Below, in pieces: positions 1 through 5,146 of a DNA stretch of 5,397 bases (position 1 is the first letter of the stretch; the number at the start of each line of letters is the position of its first letter). The notes below the pieces were generated by a model. It was given only the letters and a program-made list of their open reading frames with translations, searched no databases and was not told the DNA's origin. Source of the stretch: Deltaproteobacteria bacterium (lineage in GTDB: Bacteria; Desulfobacterota; Desulfobacteria; Desulfobacterales; JAFDHS01); contig JAFDHS010000079.1 of the NCBI GenBank assembly GCA_019308655.1, forward strand, positions 1 through 5,397, read 5' to 3'. The translations under genes and the position numbers were made by a program.

Positions 1-2
1 CA

Positions 3-929
3 AAAAAACTTCCCTATTGGGATGAAGTGTGGCCGCTTGATAGACAGAAATTTAATCGAAATCCGCTATATCGATTAGATTTCCTCAGAAAAGTCCGCAA
101 GGCTGGTTTTGAAGCAGTAATTCAGCCCACTTATTCCAGAGAATTTTTATACGGTGATGCAATCGTACGGATCAGTGGGGCACGGGAAAAGGTTGGTTCT
201 ATTGGTGATTGCAGTAATATGCGACCACTAGAAAAAAAAATTAGTGATAAATTCTATACTCGTTTAATTCCGGCTACCCCGCATCCCCTTATGGAATTAA
301 ATCGAAATGCTGAATTTATGTATGGATTGGGTATGAGTATGGCAGCAGGCTTGCCTGATCTCTCTCTGGCCATTAAAGGTGTTAATAACCCATTGGATAT
401 AAGCGACTATTATGTCTTATTTCCTGGGGCAAGCTGGAGCGGCAGACAATGGCCGATTACCCGTTTTGCGGCTCTGGCTGATAAGATTTATCGACAAAGT
501 GGACTTACTGCTGTTGTTTGTGGGAGTCCTGCTGAACAAGGTTTAGCTGAAGCATTAGTTTCTCGTATTAATGTGCCGGCTATGAATATGACGGGCAAAA
601 CCAATTTGGTCAACCTTGTTGTCATTATTAGAGATGCCTTATTTCTGGTGGGCAATGAAACCAGCGCGATTCATTTTGCTGCGGCAATCTCCAAGCCTTC
701 TTTTTGTCTACTAGGTGGTGGCCATTATGGGCGTTTTATGCCCTATGACATAGATAGTAAAACTGAAAAACCATTCCCTATTCCAATTATCCATAAAATG
801 GATTGTTTTGGATGTAATTGGCAATGCCGATATTCTATAAAAGATGGTGAGCCGGTCCCCTGTATCGAAAAGATTTCAGTTGATGAAGTTTTTACTATAA
901 TCCAAGATGCGTTCAGCAAACTGTGTTGA
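3..929 (+). CDS. Glycosyltransferase family 9 (heptosyltransferase-like), 5' partial
   Basis: GT9 enzymes transfer heptose or related sugars from an activated donor onto lipid-linked or LPS acceptors at the cytoplasmic face of the inner membrane. The frame is open to the left edge. A GTG at 27 exists, but the codons before it (…PYWDEV) continue a typical GT9 N-terminal half, so the true start lies outside; against a usual length of about 330-370 aa, some tens of residues are missing. Numbering from the GTG, the donor-binding half starts at VLFPGAS (130-136). The motif VGNETSAIHFAAA (208-220) is the GT9 'sNDTgpmHlAaA' signature. Four Cys at 260, 263, 267 and 279 match a cluster common near the C-terminus of this family. 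The C-terminus (ISVDEVFTII…) looks near natural, but the stop TGA at 927-929 lies in sequence that aligns to GT4 remnant A, so the last codons may have been replaced at that junction. Family call is firm; acceptor and sugar are unknown. Confidence 0.85.
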   Translation, partial: KKLPYWDEVWPLDRQKFNRNPLYRLDFLRKVRKAGFEAVIQPTYSREFLYGDAIVRISGAREKVGSIGDCSNMRPLEKKISDKFYTRLIPATPHPLMELNRNAEFMYGLGMSMAAGLPDLSLAIKGVNNPLDISDYYVLFPGASWSGRQWPITRFAALADKIYRQSGLTAVVCGSPAEQGLAEALVSRINVPAMNMTGKTNLVNLVVIIRDALFLVGNETSAIHFAAAISKPSFCLLGGGHYGRFMPYDIDSKTEKPFPIPIIHKMDCFGCNWQCRYSIKDGEPVPCIEKISVDEVFTIIQDAFSKLC

Positions 930-1059
930 TTGGGTATTATCCGATGACAAACGACATAGAGATCTGTGCATAAAGGCCCGAGAAAAGGCGGTGACCTGTT
1001 TTGACATCGAAAAGATAGCAAGGCAGTATGCTGAATTGTATGGGGAAGTGTTGGGTTGA
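925..1059 (+). pseudogene. GT4 glycosyltransferase 3' remnant, copy A
   Basis: Read in the frame of 925, this encodes about 44 residues beginning VDWVLSDDKRH and ending GEVLG-stop. This is the extreme C-terminal helix region of a GT4 (glycogen-phosphorylase-fold) glycosyltransferase. It has no catalytic part and cannot be functional alone. It aligns to copy C (4308-4442) with about 19 differences in 135 bases by hand count, and to copy B. Bases 999-1034 are identical in all three copies. Similarity stops abruptly at about 925, where the upstream GT9 gene takes over in another frame. An in-frame ATG at 907 overlaps the GT9 end but gives only a chance fusion of the tail. After the stop, AAAGCTCAAA-type repeats follow, as similar repeats do in the other copies. 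Confidence 0.8.
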
Positions 1060-1181
1060 AAGCTCAAAACTGAAAAGCTCAAAGCGATCCGCAGATTTAC
1101 GCAGATAAAAAACAGTACGAAGTAAGGACTAAGCAGAGCGAAGAATTATTTTGGCCGCAGATTTGCGCAGATGACGCAGAT
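1059..1181 (+). repeat. Intergenic short repeats (AAAGCTCAAA pair; CGCAGAT-type units)
   Basis: AAAGCTCAAA occurs at 1059-1068 and 1074-1083. Further on, CCGCAGATTTACGCAGAT (1089-1106) is nearly repeated as CCGCAGATTTGCGCAGAT (1155-1172), with one more unit GACGCAGAT at 1173-1181. These resemble dispersed intergenic repeats seen in many environmental genomes; that likeness is recalled, not searched. No gene is visible between 1060 and 1200. Confidence 0.6.
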
Positions 1182-1200
1182 ATCAGATGAAAAATAGACT

Positions 1201-1206
1201 GAGAGG
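1201..1206 (+). promoter_or_regulatory. Ribosome binding site deciding a GTG start
   Basis: GAGAGG lies five bases before the GTG at 1212. This supports the GTG as the start of the AlbA_2/ATPase gene, since no other candidate start with a Shine-Dalgarno sequence is evident near the beginning of the AlbA_2 domain. Confidence 0.55.
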
Positions 1207-1211
1207 TTGAG

Positions 1212-2552
1212 GTGAAAATACAGGAAATTCTCAAACAACCTGAAAGCAAAACACTTGAATTTAAAAAAGAGATTCCAAAAAATAGACAGAATTTATTGAA
1301 AACACTGGTTGCCTTTGCAAATGGTGCCGGAGGTAATGTTTATGTTGGTGTGAATGATGATCGTACTGTAACAGGCATAAAAGTAGAGCCTTTTGACCTG
1401 GAAGAGAAACTGGCAAGCATTATATATGATTCAATCTCACCCATCCCCAACGTCTTTTTCCAAACAGCCGCTTTTGAAAATAAGGTAATTTTTATCATCA
1501 GAGTTTTGTCAGGGGCTAACAAGCCCTATTATTTGAAAAAACTCGGCCCTGAGGATGGTATCTTTGTAAGGGTTGGTTCAACGAACAGAAAAGCAGATTC
1601 CCAAGGTACGGCCGAGCTGAGGAGACAGGACAGAAATATCAGTCTTGATCAGGAGATTGATCCATCCTTTGACTGTGATATTTTAGATGTGCAGTTACTT
1701 GAAAAATTTATTGAATTACGTGGGTTAAAAACTAAACCAGGCATTGACTATTTTATAAAAATCAAGGCCGCGCAACGTTATGATCATACTTGTCATCCAA
1801 CTATTGGCGGGCTGCTTTTGTTTTGTTCCACTCTGCCCGATGAATATTCTTACGCAAGATTCAGGGTCTCTCGCTTCAAGGCTGAAAACAGGGCTGATCT
1901 AATAAATTCAATTATTATTAATGATGGACTGCTGGCGATGCCGGAAAAAATCATGGATTTTGTTCGTCTTTACATGGAAAAAAAGATAGAAATATCTGCC
2001 TTGCGAAGAAAGGAGGACTATGACATTCCTCTGCCTGCTATTCGGGAGGGGATTTTAAATGCAATCTGCCATAGAGATTACTCCATTACCGGGGCTGATA
2101 ATAAGCTGGATATTTTTTCGGACAGGATTGAAATTACCAGTCCCGGCACGCTTCCATCAGGGATAACTCTTCAGGATTTGGGGGAGGGGATATCCGAAGT
2201 CAGAAACAGGCTTATCGTAAAGATGTTCCGTGAGGCAGGATATGTTGAGCAGTTAGGGACAGGCATCATGAGGATAAAGGAGGGATGCAGAACAAATGCC
2301 CTGCCTGAACCAAAATTCGAAGAAATCGGTAATTTTTTCAAAACAATTATCTTTAGGGCCCGCCTGGCCATATCGCCTGAACTTGAAGATGTTTTTGAGC
2401 TAATCAAACAGGGGATCTCTTTAGGGAGCAAGGAGATAGCAGCGAATTTGAATATCCATCAGAATACAGCCCTGAAAAGACTAAGACAGCTTGAAGAAAA
2501 AGGGTTGATTCTCAGACAGGGAAGTGGTCCGCGTGTGAGATATTCTGTTTGA
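1212..2552 (+). CDS. AlbA_2 (Schlafen-like) / HATPase_c_4 / winged-helix protein
   Basis: 446 aa, apparently complete. Three parts are visible. First, an AlbA_2 (Schlafen AlbA-type) domain at about 11-135, with E-x4-LEFKKE near the start, FANGAGGNVYVGVNDD (35-50) and FVRVGSTNRKA (118-128). Second, a GHKL-like ATP-binding domain of the HATPase_c_4 or 'RecG C-terminal-like' type at about 275-360, with REGILNAICHRDY (278-290), the acidic DRIEITSPG (304-312), RNRLI (331-335) and EQLGTGIMRI (346-355). Third, a winged helix-turn-helix at about 404-446 (SKEIAANLNIHQNTALKRLRQLEEKGLI). Members are usually annotated as putative transcriptional regulators or ATP-binding proteins. AlbA_2 belongs to the Schlafen superfamily, some members of which are tied to antiviral defence; that role here is inference. 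No partner gene adjoins it, since GT4 remnants A and B flank it on both sides, so it looks like a self-contained cargo gene. No frameshift or missing motif is seen. Confident on domains, not on biological role. Confidence 0.9.
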   Translation: MKIQEILKQPESKTLEFKKEIPKNRQNLLKTLVAFANGAGGNVYVGVNDDRTVTGIKVEPFDLEEKLASIIYDSISPIPNVFFQTAAFENKVIFIIRVLSGANKPYYLKKLGPEDGIFVRVGSTNRKADSQGTAELRRQDRNISLDQEIDPSFDCDILDVQLLEKFIELRGLKTKPGIDYFIKIKAAQRYDHTCHPTIGGLLLFCSTLPDEYSYARFRVSRFKAENRADLINSIIINDGLLAMPEKIMDFVRLYMEKKIEISALRRKEDYDIPLPAIREGILNAICHRDYSITGADNKLDIFSDRIEITSPGTLPSGITLQDLGEGISEVRNRLIVKMFREAGYVEQLGTGIMRIKEGCRTNALPEPKFEEIGNFFKTIIFRARLAISPELEDVFELIKQGISLGSKEIAANLNIHQNTALKRLRQLEEKGLILRQGSGPRVRYSV

Positions 2553-2587
2553 TGTGGGATTGTGTGAGAATGTGAGATAGATGTGAG
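2534..2587 (+). repeat. TGTGAG-rich short repeats at the end of the AlbA_2 gene
   Basis: TGTGAG occurs at 2534-2539 (inside the last codons), 2563-2568, 2571-2576 and 2582-2587, filling the short gap between the AlbA_2 gene stop and GT4 remnant B. It may be slippage-derived simple sequence or a dispersed intergenic repeat. No function can be assigned. Confidence 0.4.
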
Positions 2588-2596
2588 CAAGTTTCC

Positions 2597-2866
2597 TTGA
2601 CGGTTGTGGAACCATTGTCGTGCGGTACTCCGGTTGTTGCTTTTGATATCGGTTGGATGCCTGACATGATAGAACACAAATTAAACGGCTACCCTGCAAA
2701 ATCCTTTGATACTTCCTATCTTGCTGCCTGGATTTACTGGGTTCTGTCTGATGAAAACCGCCATAAAGAGCTGTGTATAAAGGCCAGAAAAAAGACCGTG
2801 GCCTGTTTTGACATCGAAAAGATAGCAAGGCAGTATGCTGAGTTGCACAGGGAAGTCCTTGGATGA
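2597..2866 (+). pseudogene. GT4 glycosyltransferase 3' remnant, copy B
   Basis: Encodes about 89 residues of the C-terminal donor-binding half of a GT4 enzyme, entering at TVVEPLSCGTP (the second Glu of the family's E-x7-E motif is present, the first is lost). It runs through DIGWMPDMIEH and NGYPAKSFD to the shared tail FDIEKIARQYAELHREVLG. An apparent TTG start at 2597 sits exactly at the truncation point and is not a real start. Decay is visible at positions conserved in the family and in copy C: GG to GW in the glycine-rich motif, GYLAKP to GYPAKS, and AAGIDW to AAWIYW. The 36-base core shared by all copies is at 2806-2841. It begins within ten bases of the TGTGAG repeats that follow the AlbA_2 gene. 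Nonfunctional. Confidence 0.8.
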
Positions 2867-2936
2867 AAGCTGAAAGGTCAAAGGTGGAAGCTGAAAGCTG
2901 AAAGGAAAAGATGAACATCGAACGTCCAACATCGAA
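2864..2936 (+). repeat. GCTGAAAG and AACATCGAA intergenic repeats
   Basis: Starting at the stop codon of GT4 remnant B, GCTGAAAG occurs at 2869-2876, 2890-2897 and 2897-2904. AACATCGAA follows at 2914-2922 and 2928-2936. Similar GCTGAAAG units follow remnant C at 4445 and 4462. This is the start of a gene-free stretch to 3321. Bases 2937-3025 hold nothing I can identify. Confidence 0.6.
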
Positions 2937-3025
2937 TAGGGAGAACCCCAAAAAGTTAATTCAGGTCCCATTGAAAGAGCTGGCAGTTGCATAAAATTAC
3001 ACCTAAATTGAGCGATTAGCCTTGA

Positions 3026-3139
3026 TGTGGTCCAGTAAAAGTAGACACCCGGTTAAGCAACTTTAGCCAGGGTAAATTTCCTTTCGAAACCATTTGGGTT
3101 TTTGTAACCCAAAGATGAAAGGATGATGCGAAATCTATT
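3026..3139 (-). mobile_element. IS3-family element remnant: one terminus and the end of OrfB
   Basis: On the minus strand, bases 3118 down to 3053 read SSLGYKNPNGFERKFTLAKV-A-stop, the typical 'RHSxLGYxxPxxFE' C-terminus of an IS3-family OrfB (DDE integrase). The preceding residues NRFRI (3139-3125) fit the family's 'YNRxRxHSSLGY', but with an extra codon where the His should be, and similarity fades upstream of about 3139. The stop (TTA on +, 3053-3055) is 27 bases from TGTGGTCCAGTAAAAG at 3026, which looks like a terminal inverted repeat. The matching opposite end and the rest of the transposase were not found in the window, so the element is dead and truncated. It identifies one recombination edge between remnant B and the toxin-antitoxin operon. 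The transposase tail is convincing; the exact IS and end are inference. Confidence 0.6.
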
Positions 3140-3224
3140 CTGTGTATTCTGAGAATTCTGCGAGAGACCAAAGAAAACGCATAAAATCATAGGATGTCCC
3201 CCTTGGCCGTGGGAAGGAAATTTC

Positions 3225-3253
3225 TTGACAAATCAGCAGGCTTGGGTGAATAT
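3225..3253 (+). promoter_or_regulatory. Candidate promoter of the first toxin-antitoxin operon
   Basis: A perfect TTGACA (3225-3230) is followed after 17 bases by GAATAT (3248-3253), a poor -10 (AATATT one base later is an alternative). It lies about 70 bases before the antitoxin ATG. GGGGAAGCCCC at 3285-3295, between promoter and start, is a small inverted repeat that might take part in autoregulation. Weakly supported. Confidence 0.3.
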
Positions 3254-3303
3254 TTGGCGTAAATTCAAGAGGTGACAACGTAGTGGGGAAGCCCCTTTCT
3301 CAA

Positions 3304-3313
3304 AGAGGTGGAG
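3304..3313 (+). promoter_or_regulatory. Ribosome binding site of the antitoxin gene
   Basis: AGAGGTGGAG ends eight bases before the ATG at 3322. This favours that ATG over the upstream in-frame GTG at 3283, which would add 13 residues and has no good Shine-Dalgarno sequence. Confidence 0.6.
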
Positions 3314-3321
3314 ATACATAT

Positions 3322-3585
3322 ATGCCACAGATAACTCTCAAAGAAACAATATCTAAGAAAATAGAAATACCTATGGATACACTTTATGAGCTTGTTGATA
3401 GCCTACCGGAGGAGGAACGTAAAAAGTTGTTGCAGAGACTTAAGGCAAATCCGATCAGATTAAAACGTTTCAAGAAAGCTAAAATTGATGCCATCCTGGC
3501 CGACTTTGCAGCTACAAATTTATATGAAGAAGGTTTTTTGAAAGATTTGGAAGAGGGATTGAAAAAATCATCGGTGTATCAATAG
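3322..3585 (+). CDS. Putative type II antitoxin, partner of RelE/ParE-like toxin
   Basis: 87 aa, small, highly charged and Lys/Glu-rich. The N-terminal part (about 1-40) has a short strand-like stretch followed by LYELVDSLPEEERKKLLQRL, a helix typical of antitoxins that precede RelE/ParE toxins. The C-terminal part (ILADFAATNLYEEGFLKDLEEGL, about 58-80) would be the toxin-wrapping tail. It is followed seven bases later by the toxin gene, the standard antitoxin-first order, so it probably neutralises that toxin in the cytoplasm and represses its own promoter; both roles are inferred from order and length. No clear ribbon-helix-helix or helix-turn-helix signature was recognised, so the antitoxin family is left open. 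Confidence 0.7.
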   Translation: MPQITLKETISKKIEIPMDTLYELVDSLPEEERKKLLQRLKANPIRLKRFKKAKIDAILADFAATNLYEEGFLKDLEEGLKKSSVYQ

Positions 3586-3592
3586 AATCGAT

Positions 3593-3847
3593 ATGCCTGT
3601 TATTATTGAACTAAGAACTGATATTGAAGAATATATCAAGAAACATAGACTTTCAAAAAAGTGGGAAAAATCCAAAAAGCTTTTTAAAAACAACCCTTCT
3701 CATCCATCGTTTAATACTGAATTACTCGAACCAAAGCATCGCCTGATTTACTCATTCAGAATAGATAGGAAATATAGGGCGCTGTTTATCTCTTTGCCGA
3801 AGGACAAAATAGAAATAGTCACTGTTACGAAACATTACCGTAAATGA
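3593..3847 (+). CDS. RelE/ParE-superfamily toxin
   Basis: 84 aa, the usual size for this superfamily. It has an N-terminal helical hairpin (about 8-33), then HPSFNTELLEPKHRLIYSFRI (37-57), the basic core IDRKYRALFI (57-66) and the end IEIVTVTKHYRK. The pattern 'iYsFRi…YRalfi' plus a terminal His-Tyr (81-82) matches RelE/YoeB-like mRNA interferases, where basic residues and a C-terminal His/Tyr act in ribosome-dependent mRNA cleavage. R56, R59, R62, H81 and Y82 are candidate active-site residues by analogy. The start ATG comes seven bases after the antitoxin stop with no strong Shine-Dalgarno sequence, suggesting translational coupling that keeps toxin below antitoxin. It is intact. Gyrase poisoning (ParE-like) cannot be excluded, but the HY end favours a RelE/YoeB activity. 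Confidence 0.8.
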   Translation: MPVIIELRTDIEEYIKKHRLSKKWEKSKKLFKNNPSHPSFNTELLEPKHRLIYSFRIDRKYRALFISLPKDKIEIVTVTKHYRK

Positions 3848-3984
3848 TACTGCCCAGCGTAGCAGCCTTGATGCGACGGGGGCTTTGAACTTTACCATCT
3901 GCCAAACTGACAACTGTTATCTGACCTCTGTACCACAATCGACCGTCAGCTAGTCACATCCATAAAATCGAAAAACGTCTTGGA

Positions 3985-4442
3985 ACCAACGCCCCCAAAT
4001 TGTCAGACAGAGCAGAGTTGGTTGTTTTTGGTTCAAGTAAGCTGGAAAACCCGCCTGATTTCGGCCAGCCAGTGCATTATCTGGGGCAATTGCATGATGA
4101 TGTTAGCTCGGATTGCTCTATTCGGCGGCGGATGTGATGGTAGTTCCTTCACGGCAAGATAACCTGCCGAACACGGTTGTGGAATCATTGGCCTGCGGTA
4201 CACCTGCTGTAGCAAATGATACCGGTGGAATGATGACGGACATGATCGGTCACCAAATAAACGGTTACCTTGCAAAACCATTTGATACCTCAGACCTTGC
4301 TGCCGGAATTGACTGGGTATTATCCGATAAAAAAAGACATAAAGACCTGTGCATAAAGGCCAGAGAAAAGGCCGTGGCCTATTTTGACATCGAAAAGATA
4401 GCAAGGCAGTATGCTGAGTTGTACAGGGAAGCCATTGGATGA
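3985..4442 (+). pseudogene. GT4 glycosyltransferase 3' remnant, copy C, with frameshift
   Basis: This is the longest remnant. In the frame of 3997 it reads KLSDRAELVVFGSS … VHYLGQLHDDVS (to 4107). The frame then breaks and continues in the frame of 4107 as LGLLYSAADVMVVPSRQDNLPNTVVESLACGTP to the shared tail ending at 4442. AGCTC at 4105-4109 where AGCCTC would restore the frame points to a single missing C. Together this is most of the C-terminal donor-binding domain of a GT4 enzyme. The E-x7-E motif reads D-x7-E (first Glu changed to Asp, in RQDNLPNTVVES). One extra residue and changes sit in the GG-MPD-IEH loop (GGMMTDMIGH), and AFD is AND, signs of decay. The N-terminal acceptor domain is absent; similarity fades before about 3985. 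Bases 3848-3984 contain no gene I can identify. The 36-base shared core is at 4382-4417. Confidence 0.8.
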
Positions 4443-4470
4443 AAGCTGAAAGAAGGTGAAGGCTGAAAGG
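4440..4470 (+). repeat. GCTGAAAG repeats after GT4 remnant C
   Basis: GCTGAAAG occurs at 4445-4452 and 4462-4469, starting just past the remnant's stop codon, in the same position as the similar repeats after remnant B. This shows that the duplicated unit probably extends beyond the coding sequence. Confidence 0.55.
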
Positions 4471-4496
4471 ATAAAAAACAGTAGTCAGAGGTCGAT

Positions 4497-4811
4497 TTAC
4501 TGATAGGCAGAATCATGATCGGGATGTAACGACAGCAGGCGCAGCCATGAGCCGTCACGGTATGCCATTCCACGAAACCCCTTGCTGATTCGGAAACTGT
4601 AAAGCTTGTTACCACCTGGACCTTTTTGTGATAGAATAAGCTCCCATTTTAAACCATAATCCGCATATACCTGTTGCCATGTCATGTTCGCTAATTTTCG
4701 CAAGGTATTTAAGATATTGCGCTGATCGCTTTTGGTGAGGTTGAAAAGCTGTCGTTGAAAAACGGGGTTGTTCAAATCCAAACGTGTGTGTTGATGTGTT
4801 TTCTGGTTCAT
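4497..4811 (-). CDS. RelE-like toxin paired with an AbrB-type antitoxin
   Basis: 104 aa on the minus strand. Its start overlaps the stop of the upstream antitoxin gene by four bases (ATGA, 4808-4811), so the two are translationally coupled. The N-terminal half (about 15-58) is helical: VFQRQLFNLTKSDQRNILNTLRKL, then WQQVYADYGLKWE. The C-terminal half is a likely beta sheet: GGNKLYSFRISKGFRGMAYRDG (67-87) and LRLLSLHPDHDSAY (90-103). The 'kLYSFRis..fRgmaYrdg…HPDHDsaY' pattern resembles RelE/ParE-fold toxins of about 100 aa, with R74, R80 and H96/H99 as candidate active residues. It has no close resemblance to the first toxin except the shared YSFRI strand. Whether it cleaves mRNA is inference. 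The gene faces GT4 remnant C, and no terminator is visible between them. Confidence 0.65.
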   Translation of the reverse strand: MNQKTHQHTRLDLNNPVFQRQLFNLTKSDQRNILNTLRKLANMTWQQVYADYGLKWELILSQKGPGGNKLYSFRISKGFRGMAYRDGSWLRLLSLHPDHDSAYQ

Positions 4812-5062
4812 CCTTTGATCCGGGCTTCTAATTCCTCAAAGTTTGTCTCTTTGGGTAAATTTTTTTCTGCCCAGTCAATAGCTTCATTCAACTCGGTCTG
4901 GACATCCGGCCTGTGAAGCCATCTTTCATTATCGGGGATGAAGTGCCCCAGTTTGACGATCCAAACCCCTATGTCGATTTCATTTAACATTACGGTTTGA
5001 CCGGCGTATTTTTTACCCAGGGAAATTTGCCCGCTACTGCCGACGGTTTTTATAATGTTCAT
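4808..5062 (-). CDS. AbrB/MazE-like antitoxin
   Basis: 84 aa on the minus strand. Residues about 3-45 (IIKTVGSSGQISLGKKYAG, then VMLNEIDIGVWIVKLG) fit the swapped-hairpin SpoVT-AbrB DNA-binding fold: a 'GqisL…yaG..V.v' strand-turn-strand followed by a second hairpin. Residues about 46-84 (WLHRPDVQTELNEAIDWAEKN … FEELEARIKG) form an acidic helical tail suited to binding the toxin encoded just downstream. It probably forms a dimer that neutralises the toxin and represses its own promoter; both are inferred from family behaviour. The ATG at 5062 is supported by AGGAGAA just upstream on the same strand. Confidence 0.72.
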   Translation of the reverse strand: MNIIKTVGSSGQISLGKKYAGQTVMLNEIDIGVWIVKLGHFIPDNERWLHRPDVQTELNEAIDWAEKNLPKETNFEELEARIKG

Positions 5063-5065
5063 AAC

Positions 5066-5072
5066 TTCTCCT
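5066..5072 (-). promoter_or_regulatory. Ribosome binding site of the AbrB-type antitoxin gene
   Basis: On the minus strand AGGAGAA reads from 5072 to 5066, with its AGGAG core five bases before the ATG. It is the strongest Shine-Dalgarno sequence in this operon; the toxin downstream has none and relies on the ATGA overlap. Confidence 0.7.
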
Positions 5073-5091
5073 AAAATTAATATTGTAATTT

Positions 5092-5119
5092 ACGATAGCA
5101 CGAATGCATGATAGGTCAA
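5092..5119 (-). promoter_or_regulatory. Candidate promoter of the AbrB-type toxin-antitoxin operon
   Basis: On the minus strand TTGACC (5119-5114) and TATCGT (5097-5092) are 16 bases apart, 30 bases before the antitoxin start. The near-palindrome GTAATTTAC (5085-5093) overlaps the -10 and could be an operator for the AbrB-type protein. Moderate match only. Confidence 0.4.
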
Positions 5120-5146
5120 GGGTAAAATCAGAGGGTGAGAATTTTT

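Noticed and set aside
1089..1181. CGCAGAT units considered as a CRISPR-like array.
   Set aside because: Units are too short, spacing is irregular, there are no spacers of uniform length and no cas genes.
2681..2992. Minus-strand open frame containing 'MLDVRCSSFPFSFQL'.
   Set aside because: It is the translation of the AACATCGAA and GCTGAAAG intergenic repeats plus the antisense of GT4 copy B, not a gene.
2911..2994. Short plus-strand frame of 27 codons beginning ATG in the AACATCGAA repeats.
   Set aside because: The start lies inside a dispersed repeat, there is no Shine-Dalgarno sequence, and the product resembles nothing recognisable.
3146..3156. Small palindrome ATTCTGAGAAT considered as an operator or IS-related site.
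   Set aside because: Five-base arms are too short to be significant and no promoter overlaps it.
3018..3881. The 10-mer AGCCTTGATG occurs both at the IS end (about 3018) and after the first toxin (about 3868), like a direct repeat around inserted DNA.
   Set aside because: About a dozen shared 10-mers are expected by chance in a sequence of this length, and flanking bases do not extend the match.
3980..4162. Plus-strand frame of 60 codons over the start of GT4 copy C.
   Set aside because: It is read in a different frame from the GT4 similarity (…ELVVFGSS…) and has no family resemblance.
743..4404. Three minus-strand frames (743-1021, 2481-2951, 4033-4404) share a look-alike 'LSFRCQNR…LCT.LY' sequence and could be mistaken for a new protein family.
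   Set aside because: They lie exactly antisense to the three GT4 tails. Their similarity is the mirror image of the duplicated plus-strand coding sequence, and none has a convincing start signal.
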